Source: Actinobacillus porcinus
Lineage (GTDB): Bacteria; Pseudomonadota; Gammaproteobacteria; Enterobacterales; Pasteurellaceae
DNA length: 64,000 nucleotides
Assembly (NCBI RefSeq): GCF_901764995.1
Contig: NZ_CABFKI010000001.1
Coordinates: 248,001 to 312,000 of the forward strand
Reading direction: 5' to 3'
The notes under the pieces: generated by a model
Told to the model about the DNA's origin: nothing
Seen by the model: only the letters and a program-made list of their open reading frames with translations
The model's database searches: none
Translations under genes and position numbers: made by a program
Part shown: positions 59,601-64,000 of the stretch, piece by piece
How positions within the stretch are numbered: position 1 is the stretch's first letter
Layout: each line of letters opens with the position of its first letter

Positions 59601-62245
59601 TTTTCCACCGCACTTTCGTTAGTTAAGTCGTCTGCAGTTTGGAGTTTGCCGTCTACGTAAGTCGCCGTTGCGCCGATTTGGTTGTTGTTACCAAATGCGC
59701 CTACGTTTTTCGCTTGTGAACCGACTGCGTTGCCGTAGCCCACAGCGATAGATTGGTTACCTCTGACTTTAACATCTTTACCAATCGCAACAGATTTTTC
59801 ACCGCTTGCTTCAATGTTTGAACCCAACGCCACAGCGAAACTTGTTGCATTCGCTGCTAAGAAAGCTGCCAATTGCGTTTTGGCGTCACTAATTTTGCCA
59901 TCAAGCGTGGCAATCTCTGCTTCGCTAGTTTGTTTATCTGTGGTCGCTTTCGCTTGGTCTTTCGCTAATTTGTCGCGTTGTTCTTGAACAAGCTGTTTCG
60001 ATGCCACCATTTTCGTGCGTTGCTCATTCAAACGCGCCAATTCGTCAAGGTTACCGGTCGCTTCCTTAATTTTGCGCTCCAAGTCTGCCAAGCTTAGCGT
60101 GTAGTTAGCTAACTCTGTTCGTAAGATTGGCAAGCGACTTTCCGCCAATGATATGGTTTTCTTTGCGGCTTCTAACTTATCTTGAGCTTTTTGGCGATCT
60201 TCTTTGTGTTTCGCTAATGCTTTATCGATAACCACCATTTCAGCGTATTGCTTTTCCGTTAAGCCGGTGAGGGTGTTATGACCCACGGCTACTGCCGCTT
60301 CGCCAACCGCACGTGCGGCTACACCGGCTGTTGTGGCATATTTGCTTCTTGCCCCTGCGGTTTCCGCTAATTTACCTTTGTTGGTTACGGTGTTGCCCTC
60401 TTCTTGTGTGCCGGTGCCATCGTTCGTATGGAAATGGCTAGACTCTATTTGATAGCCTAATTCATAGGTTGCGATATAAAGCTGTGAACCGTTGATTGCA
60501 TCGGTTGAGGTTGGTGAAATTTCCCCTGCTGCCACGTTTTGAATACGTTTTTCAGCACCGGCATACCCCACAGAAACCGCCCCCACAGCTGTCGCCCCGG
60601 CGAAGTCACGATAAATAAGACGACCAACATAGGCTTTATCCACCGTACCGGTTGAACCGCCGGTTGTGGTGTTACCACGCGTAAATTGCTTATCGGTTTC
60701 GCCATCCGCATTTACCCCTGGGGTTTTATTTGGATCGTAGCTTTTATAGTTGCGTAATGTCCCCTCCCATGCGCCTGTAGTGAGGTTTTCTTTTAAGTCG
60801 CCATAACTTGTGGTAACAATAGAACCGGCACCTAATGCAACCGATTTCGTGCCAAGCACATCCACACCCACATAAGCACCCGCACCAATTGCTACGGCAT
60901 CATCGCCTAAAGCACGTGGTGCATCATAACGGGTTTCGCCTAGCGTAGAGTCTGGGCGGTTGGTGTAAGTACCAATCGCAACAGAGCGGTCGCCCGAAGC
61001 AACTGCCAAAGACCCCACACCAATCGCACGTTCACCCGTGGTTACCGTTGCCACCCCTAAAGCCAACGACTCTTTAGACATCGCGGAGGCTGCCGTACCG
61101 ATTGCCACCGCACCATCCTCCATCGCAATCGCTTTTGCCCCCTGCGCAATCGCACCTACACCAGCAGTGGTAGTTTTTTGATAAGGGTTATAAAACGCGT
61201 TGATATACGCATCCACACTACTCTGACCCATTTTGCTGGCTAACGCATCTAGGCTAGATTGTGCAGCAGCGTTTAGATCTGCCTCAGATAAATTCGGATT
61301 TGCTGCCAAGGCTTCTGCTTTAAATTTGGCTAATAAACGCGCTCTATAATTTAATGGATCGCCCTTTGCAAATGCCACTGCAGCGCGAATCTCATCATCG
61401 CTACTATCCGCATTAATAAGAATGACATCTTTATTCTCTTTTAATCGTTCATATACGTTAGCACTGATAGGTGCTCCAGTGAGTGACAATCCCAAGAGTC
61501 TTATTAGACTCTGTTGCTCTGTGGTTAATGCTTTACTTGAATTCACCCCACTAATAGCTCGTGCAAACACCACGGTTTTCGTTGTCTCGCCTGTCGCGTT
61601 AGGATCCGCTGAGGTTAATGTTGCAGTATAAGAGAGAGCTGCCGGTGCCCCTGTCGTTCCTGCATTTTTAGTCTCTACTTTGACATAAGGGTTAGAAACC
61701 ATTTCTTCCTGTGCGGCATCATAAACAAAGGTCGAATATTCGGTATTCGCCCCATTTCTCTTATTGGTAGAAATAGTTTTTATCCCGGTATCATCGCTAC
61801 CTATCGCAATCGATGAGTAACCTTTTGCCTCCACCTCATTACCGATTGCGGTAGCTTGTTGCATCGTTGCTTTAGATTGAGAACCAAAAACAGTTGTTTG
61901 TGTTCCATTTGCTGTGTTACCTGACCCAACTGCTACAGCATTTTTACCATTTGCATATGTACCCGATCCTATTGCTACTGTTCCTAAACTACCTGTTCCA
62001 ACTGTAGCACCTCCTATTGCAACGGTGTCGTCTTTGGTTTCTATTTTGACATTTTCTCCACCAGATACAACGTTAACCCCAATTACTGTTGCAACTTCCG
62101 CTGCTTCCGCCACAGGCACAGCCAACACTGCCGCTGTTGCCACCGCCGCCACAAATGATTTCATTTTCCCTTTTGAACGCGTTAATTCTGAACACACCGC
62201 GATTTCGCCATCGTGTCTGCGTTTTGTCATAAAGATTTTGTTCAT
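50675..62245 (-). CDS. Giant trimeric autotransporter adhesin (YadA/Hia/EmaA class)
   Basis: A 3856-residue surface adhesin of the type Vc secretion family. Residues 1-48 are an extended signal peptide (MNKIF...SELTRSKGK, cut after VAEA). About 55-165 and 365-480 carry YadA-head repeats (AIGSGT, AVGSGN, SIAIG); HIM/neck motifs [12 protein letters not shown] lie near 575 and 1005; a long coiled coil runs about 665-798. Residues ~1020-3750 are a stalk with ten Trp-ring-type modules, alternating NAGWNL and NMGWIV/VV (one is TAGWRV), and four Ala/Lys/Glu-rich helical inserts. The last ~100 residues are the YadA membrane anchor, ending GYMW. AAGGTAAGG precedes the ATG. It has at least six uptake signals inside. 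Ligand unknown. Confidence 0.95.
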   Translation of the reverse strand: MNKIFMTKRRHDGEIAVCSELTRSKGKMKSFVAAVATAAVLAVPVAEAAEVATVIGVNVVSGGENVKIETKDDTVAIGGATVGTGSLGTVAIGSGTYANGKNAVAVGSGNTANGTQTTVFGSQSKATMQQATAIGNEVEAKGYSSIAIGSDDTGIKTISTNKRNGANTEYSTFVYDAAQEEMVSNPYVKVETKNAGTTGAPAALSYTATLTSADPNATGETTKTVVFARAISGVNSSKALTTEQQSLIRLLGLSLTGAPISANVYERLKENKDVILINADSSDDEIRAAVAFAKGDPLNYRARLLAKFKAEALAANPNLSEADLNAAAQSSLDALASKMGQSSVDAYINAFYNPYQKTTTAGVGAIAQGAKAIAMEDGAVAIGTAASAMSKESLALGVATVTTGERAIGVGSLAVASGDRSVAIGTYTNRPDSTLGETRYDAPRALGDDAVAIGAGAYVGVDVLGTKSVALGAGSIVTTSYGDLKENLTTGAWEGTLRNYKSYDPNKTPGVNADGETDKQFTRGNTTTGGSTGTVDKAYVGRLIYRDFAGATAVGAVSVGYAGAEKRIQNVAAGEISPTSTDAINGSQLYIATYELGYQIESSHFHTNDGTGTQEEGNTVTNKGKLAETAGARSKYATTAGVAARAVGEAAVAVGHNTLTGLTEKQYAEMVVIDKALAKHKEDRQKAQDKLEAAKKTISLAESRLPILRTELANYTLSLADLERKIKEATGNLDELARLNEQRTKMVASKQLVQEQRDKLAKDQAKATTDKQTSEAEIATLDGKISDAKTQLAAFLAANATSFAVALGSNIEASGEKSVAIGKDVKVRGNQSIAVGYGNAVGSQAKNVGAFGNNNQIGATATYVDGKLQTADDLTNESAVENSRVVGNNNYINTNNTYVLGSGVGVEGADHFGTVENSVYLGNDSTVKDSDVAITKNNVGTVKNLTKGNVAGSTSTAGSKGTVTNAELFGVTYGDFAGATAKGAVTVGSAGEERRIMNVAAGEISNTSTDAINGSQLYYVAKQAATPFTVTANSNKDTDAKNLDKQYAGGDGKQVQLGETLNIAGSKTSKNLTRDSSNTATDGTYSAQNIQTVVDNDGVQIQFAEKPEFKEVTAKDGDNVSKLSPTNITTTDGTSTTTIAPNSITVGDKAGDADKPVTITSGTNGGTISNLDGNLDGAKKDTNAPTTEASKPNNLANNNAATVGDVLNAGWNLKTQDQAVDFVKPYDTVNIKGDGAVKVAGENTDGATSTVTISVETTTLKDEKKVGDNNTLVDGKDGKVDAPAEGDKNKLVTAENIANAINNSGFTLKSSAVENQGEKLTGTQTGDEVINPGDVIEMVAGKNMAVKQDQNGKITYATKDNVEFNTVKVGTTGTGTGTDTKKTVELKTENAKPATNNPDTNKPTTALDIKSTDGKPTQITGVGSVLNTQDINVDKDGNKENGTPAGSEKLVNLNGTEQAPVNKNAAATVGDLQNMGWVVKATGNAYSDVVKNANEVNFVGTNLAKVTGETKEGIRTITVDVNAQKTVEAADTPVVYTDADGNKLVKGEDGKFYKPADLEGATYDKTANKYTKNNADVAPATTVIASMNDGDNIANNPKQLSNVKGNLAPTYNKGDNKIGDGTNSTVNGKPTTEIVDTPTKSATLAPVDASKVYNNAATVGDVLNAGWNLQGNGVAKDFVKPYDTVNFVNGTGTTVDVTTDENGKVSNVKVNTLLAPTNLNGDVLVKGNDNNWYKASEVTNGVPNNAATVQNAPTSVKVVNPADNTTSNPTKLGNVASSLNMKQVSTNPTGSTANPVPSENKELLNLEGTTDAPVNKNAAATVGDLQNMGWVVRAQGNGYSDVVKNANEVEFKGEGIEVNGKTDENGKRVITIKPLAQVLTTLEAELVNNTGGTGTGEPSGKITIAPNNNAGGFATAGNVKDMINTAGWRVQENGTTKDLVKAGDKVNFVNGAGTTVSVTTADGGESSDVKVNIDTTTLTNTDGKVNNPVENVETLTKAIEDAKKELAEAQTDDARAEANRKLAEAEKNANDAGLNKVVTAQNVAEAINKSGFTLKTSANGGEKISGDDELINPGDKVEMIAGKNLTVKQEANGKVTYATKENVNFTTASIGKETFVKKDDPTKEVVKIGDKYYEKGVVEKDGKVYPADTDLTQVNDATPQASEIAADNVKLKDPTVNFERVDGRDTTHTPAGENAQPTTTNVDSALSVKDSNGNNSQINGIASALDTKEVATKPTGTTGTTATDKLVDLTAPTDPDTKAKWESSAVTVGDIANMGWIVSASGNEYTDTVKNANKVDFVGKGLATVTGETKDGVRTITVNVDAQKTVEAAQTPVVYTNENGEKLVKGEDGKFYKPADLEGATYDKTANKYTKDNADVAPATTVIASMNDGNNRTTTPMVLSNVDGNLAPTYNKDDATETNGKLGDTTADAPTKSQTAPTADDVKKMYNNAATVGDVLNAGWNLQGNGEAKDFVKPYDTVNFADGAGTKVDVSTDADGKVSTVKVNVDTVGLTNNANGGVENPTKAAQEALAAAQKALDEANAGTDEAAKEAATKNVQAAQKALDKANNQIATAQDVANAINNSGWNVIAEANGGVVSGSNKELVKPSETVSLKAGKNIEIAQDGQNFTFRTSATPEFNSVTVGEPAYQKADGTPVNKVGDKYYTADGQEVAAGDVVKATKPAVNMTAEAAKPATNNSNNQPSTALNITSADGKPTQITGVGSSLNTKAVPTSPTGSGGTTENIDLVDLVGTNTAPINKNAAATVGDLANMGWIVSATGNGYKDAVKNANQVDFVGTGLATVKGETKDGIRTITVDVNAQNTVESAQNPVVYTDANGNKVTKADDGNFYPADSVVIDGKRYPKGSVKQADGSIVDANGQAVAEVQPIAKGDIIASMNNGDNATKPTTLSNVGSNLTPTTSGDTLINKDGTTTAGQTPTKAEKAPTNAAKINNNAATVGDVLNAGWNLQGNGSAVDFVKPYDTVNFVDGAGTKVEVTTDGQVSNVKVNVDTGKVTTVTKEDPTSTADAPKPAINTGKVAGPIETALKAANKTDDQIKEITDKLAALNAAKEALANNKDDAKKAELEAAVTAKTNELTTALGGENSPVKVEDLAKLENKVATAQDIANAINNTGFTLKTSATTGGEKDTASTGEELINPGETVEMVAGKNLTVKQEANGKVTYATKDDVNFNSVEVGKAEPTYKDKDGNELVKVGDNFYKKGAYDNAPEKADGTKNLDNVPTATVDREKSDTVPVKLTSDKGVGTSHTDIAGDKSDKDAPSALNVKDSLGENSQINGIASALDTKEVATKPLTVDADGNPVANKQTGKDTLVDLSNVNKPLADTATPEEKAAAEKLASSALTVKDAANMGWIVSASGNEYVDTVKNANKVDFKGENGISVTGKTTADGVREITVSLEKGEVIGANEGTVKIDGKDTDVVKVGDEYFKKEDIDPTTGKPKEGTTALGNDVVGNNGENVVNNGNKLVDGHTVAKAIQESGFTVGKETDTSGVDFNNSDEKVNPNDELRFADGKGTTVSTGTVKTIDPNGEVSTKTVVKVDVDTGVITNNANGSLKGIVSAADAKKLNDDLAKAQDALAAIEKLGENAPQNVKDAAKAAVYDAEKAIEKAGLNKVATVQNVADAINQSGWNAAVANVGSGVSVDKGGDALVNPGDTVTMTAGNNMQITKDGLNYTIETQKDVAFNSVTADTVNIGPATLTGRVAHNPDGSTTNELSVGSPSSPTRITNVAPGVNDTDAVNVSQLKGVQNNINQRFGDVYQKMDREHKDLRAGIAGAAALAGIPEVHVAGRSMIAAAASAYKSENAVAVGYSRLSDNSKIKLKLTGSANSRGDVMGTVGVGYMW
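55088..55189 (-). repeat. Internal 102-bp direct repeat of the adhesin, copy 1
   Basis: Identical to 57485-57586 except for one base (C/T in TGCATTGTCTTTGG versus TGCATTGTTTTTGG). It encodes the stretch [17 protein letters not shown] to TTVIASMN. Confidence 0.85.
57485..57586 (-). repeat. Internal 102-bp direct repeat of the adhesin, copy 2
   Basis: Partner of 55088-55189, 2.4 kb apart and in the same frame, so recombination would remove or add an in-frame block of 799 codons' worth of stalk. Confidence 0.85.
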
Positions 62246-62562
62246 AAAAGCCTTACCTTAAAAAATTATTCGTATTCCTAAAGAATTTTGTTCACACCCA
62301 TTGCGCGAGGTCTTGGTATATAGCAGTACACTACATCACACCGCGCAAAATCAGGTTGATTCACCATGTTATTGCTCGTCTAATTTTTCCCACAAAAAAA
62401 ATGTTATCCATATTTTATTCCATGAAAAATAACAAGTAAATCAACAGGTACAAATTAGCACTCTAATTCACCGCACTTATGGACATAAGGCGACTTTCTA
62501 AGCAAAAATTTACATAACTTTACATATCAAACCCGTTTGCAATCCTTAAAATTCTTTTTTCC

Positions 62563-62610
62563 GGGGATTTTTTTGGGGATATATTGGGGAATAGTGGGGG
62601 ATTTTGGGGG
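62563..62610 (+). other. Five-tract G-quadruplex-forming motif
   Basis: GGGG at 62563, 62575 and 62586, GGGGG at 62596 and 62606; loops of 8, 7, 6 and 5 nt. The G-rich strand is +, the adhesin's template strand. Confidence 0.6.
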
Positions 62611-62727
62611 AAATATTTTTGTCCCCAATCAATCACAGGAACATCAGGGCGAAAAATATTTCGCCCCTACGATGTATGGCGATGACACCGACAACACCAT
62701 GACGTAATTGATTAGACGTGAACCGTA

Positions 62728-62765
62728 GGGGCGAAATATCTTTCGCCCCAAAACATTCGCGATAA
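62728..62765 (+). repeat. 38-bp direct repeat, adhesin 5' side
   Basis: Same orientation and tail (AAAACATTCGCGATAA) as 50514-50551. The palindrome centre is the reverse complement of that in the other copy (ATATC versus GATAT). Confidence 0.85.
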
Positions 62766-62924
62766 ATCAGGGCGAAAAATATTTCGCCCCTACCATGTTG
62801 TTTTTTCATCCATCCTACGCCGTTTTTACGTTCTCGGACAGGGATAAACCCTGTCCCTACGACACAGAGGGTGGTGAAAGCCGTTCTTTGTATTGTTGGA
62901 AAGTATTTTTTAGAAATAGGTGCT

Positions 62925-63398
62925 CTAAGCTTTCTTCTTTAACCCTTCCAACACCGCCTGTGGCACAAACTGGCTCACATCGCCGCCGTGTAAGAAAATT
63001 TCGCGCACAATGGTGGAGGATACGTAAGACCATTGTTCGGTGGTGGGCAAAAATAAGCTTTCAACGCCTTGGGTAAGGGTGCGGTTTAAATGGGCTAGTT
63101 GAAGTTCATATTCAAAATCCATTGTGGTGCGCATTCCGCGGATAATGGCGGTAATTTCTAATTTATTGACCACATTGGCGAGTAAATCAGAAAAACCAAT
63201 GACGCGGACATTGGCTAAGTGGGCGCAGGATTTTTCCACTAATTGCACGCGTTCTTCCAAATCGAATAGCGGCTTTTTGCTTGGGCTGGCAGCAACGGCA
63301 ACAATCAGGTTGTCGAATAATTTTGCGCTGCGTTCAATAATATCTAAATGCCCGTTGGTAATAGGGTCGAATGTGCCGGGGTAGATGACTGTGGTCAT
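62925..63398 (-). CDS. coaD: Phosphopantetheine adenylyltransferase
   Basis: Fourth step of coenzyme A synthesis. 157 residues; [19 protein letters not shown] near the N-terminus (HxGH nucleotidyltransferase motif in the NGHLD form) and the [14 protein letters not shown] stretch (ISST-type) near residue 121. ATGA overlap with waaA, an arrangement known from Haemophilus. Confidence 0.97.
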   Translation of the reverse strand: MTTVIYPGTFDPITNGHLDIIERSAKLFDNLIVAVAASPSKKPLFDLEERVQLVEKSCAHLANVRVIGFSDLLANVVNKLEITAIIRGMRTTMDFEYELQLAHLNRTLTQGVESLFLPTTEQWSYVSSTIVREIFLHGGDVSQFVPQAVLEGLKKKA

Positions 63399-64000
63399 AA
63401 TGCTTTCTCTAAATAAGGTGTTAATAAGTCCATTAAACGTTGTAATGCACCGCGGTTTTCCATTAATACGCTGAAACCGGCATTGCCAAGTTGTTCGCGT
63501 AAGGTTTTGTTATCTAAACAAGTTTGAACAGCTTGGGAAAGTGCGGTTGGGTTTGCGTCAATTTCAATCATTCCATTCACTTGTTTTAATTTAGCAAACA
63601 CTTCAGGGAAGTTAAAGGTGTGTTTGCCGCTAATAACAGGGCATTTGAACGCCAGCGGTTCAAGGGGATTGTGTCCGCCGCGCTTGATTAGACTTCCGCC
63701 CACAAATGCCACATCAGATACGCCATACATGAGCATCAATTCGCCCATGGTATCACCGAGTAAGATTTGAGTTTGCTGATCGGGCAGAATACCTGTGGAA
63801 CGGCGGATCGAGCTGAAATTGCCTTGTTCAATCAGTTCAGCCACCGTATTGAAATGTTCAGGATGGCGCGGCACTAAAATCAGCAGTAAATCAGGGTAGA
63901 TTGCCAATAAAGTGCGGTGGGATTTTAGGATAATTTCTTCTTCGCCGGCGTGCGTACTGGCGGCAATCCAAATGGGGCGATTGCCGAGCGCAGCTTTGAA
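63395..64000 (-). CDS. waaA: 3-deoxy-D-manno-octulosonic acid (Kdo) transferase, C-terminal part
   Basis: Transfers Kdo from CMP-Kdo to lipid A precursor. The frame is open to the window edge, so the N-terminal half is missing; about 201 residues visible. [14 protein letters not shown] near the edge, [16 protein letters not shown] and [21 protein letters not shown] are GT30 family motifs. With kdkA in the same genome, a monofunctional enzyme adding one Kdo is expected. Uptake signals at 63539 and 63910. Confidence 0.95.
   Translation of the reverse strand, partial: FKAALGNRPIWIAASTHAGEEEIILKSHRTLLAIYPDLLLILVPRHPEHFNTVAELIEQGNFSSIRRSTGILPDQQTQILLGDTMGELMLMYGVSDVAFVGGSLIKRGGHNPLEPLAFKCPVISGKHTFNFPEVFAKLKQVNGMIEIDANPTALSQAVQTCLDNKTLREQLGNAGFSVLMENRGALQRLMDLLTPYLEKAL

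Larger units (their letters stand above)
62246..62924. promoter_or_regulatory. 679-bp region between coaD and the adhesin gene
   Basis: No gene seen. Toward the adhesin, an extended -10 (TGCTATATA; -10 hexamer 62317-62322, minus strand) could start a leader of about 65 nt. An A8/T8 run lies at 62394-62401 and an uptake signal at 62470-62478. Then follow five G-tracts (62563-62610) and three GGGCGAAA-type palindromes (62647-62666, 62728-62749, 62770-62789). Closest to coaD, GGACAGGG / CCCTGTCC (62836-62856) may terminate coaD. Confidence 0.6.

Noticed and set aside
50770-62260. Many open frames on the strand opposite the adhesin
   Set aside because: They reflect the low stop-codon frequency caused by the repetitive, biased codon use of the adhesin; none has a ribosome site or family signature.
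62394-62401. A8/T8 run as a phase-variation tract for the adhesin
   Set aside because: Eight bases is short for frequent slippage, and it does not lie between the likely -35 and -10; noted only.

Overview
The window is a chromosomal segment from a member of the Pasteurellaceae. The 9-bp Haemophilus-type DNA uptake signal (AAGTGCGGT / ACCGCACTT) occurs roughly 40 times, inside genes as well as between them, and the core genes match the family: NAD-precursor uptake by PnuC, the bioG version of the biotin operon, KdkA/OpsX lipopolysaccharide enzymes and the plsX-fabHDG-acpP cluster without fabF. The signal subtype points to Haemophilus, Aggregatibacter or Pasteurella rather than Actinobacillus. 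The giant EmaA/Hia-like trimeric autotransporter and the maltose PTS cluster make Aggregatibacter or a close Haemophilus most likely, but that is inference.

Layout. 1-3.8 kb: end of an ornithine carbamoyltransferase gene, carbamate kinase, a YfcC-family transporter (arginine/ornithine/citrulline catabolism) and an Lrp/AsnC regulator. 3.9-11.1 kb: dapA-bamC, divergent bcp, maeB, and the overlapping rsuA-bcr pair. 11.3-18.4 kb: a maltose/maltodextrin cluster of Gram-positive type (malQ-malP-mapP-like-malT, all minus) with a divergent GntR/UTRA regulator and visible operator palindromes. 18.6-19.8 kb: an AAA_14/DUF4143 ATPase gene preceded by iterated palindromes. 20-23 kb: folA, yjjB/yjjP and proB. 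23-30.4 kb: bioB, fklB, psd and the operon bioA-F-G-C-D. 30.4-35.5 kb: yceD-rpmF-plsX-fabH-fabD-fabG-acpP. 35.7-38.5 kb: a Dcu carrier, mntP and pnuC. 38.6-46.6 kb: rapA and rluA with a TAXI-type TRAP transporter and a universal stress protein between them. 46.6-50.3 kb: merT/merP-like genes, a periplasmic transglutaminase-like protein, opsX and kdkA. 50.7-62.2 kb: one 3856-residue trimeric autotransporter adhesin. 62.9-64 kb: coaD and the 3' part of waaA.

How the genes work together. The maltose cluster can be read as one route: PTS uptake as maltose 6'-phosphate, dephosphorylation by the endonuclease/exonuclease/phosphatase-fold protein, then MalQ and MalP. The bio genes cover pimeloyl-ACP synthesis (BioC, BioG) and ring assembly (BioF, A, D, B). 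YceD to AcpP link ribosomal protein L32 to phospholipid and fatty-acid synthesis. OpsX, KdkA and WaaA build the inner core of lipooligosaccharide.

The most interesting non-gene content is repeat DNA. A 170-194 bp element made of six consecutive palindromes occurs twice in opposite orientation. A separate ~98 bp inverted-repeat element also occurs twice. All four copies lie between convergent genes. The adhesin is flanked by near-identical 38-bp direct repeats, and five G-tracts lie upstream of it. It contains ten alternating Trp-ring-type modules and a 102-bp nearly exact internal direct repeat, which suggests a locus prone to recombination.
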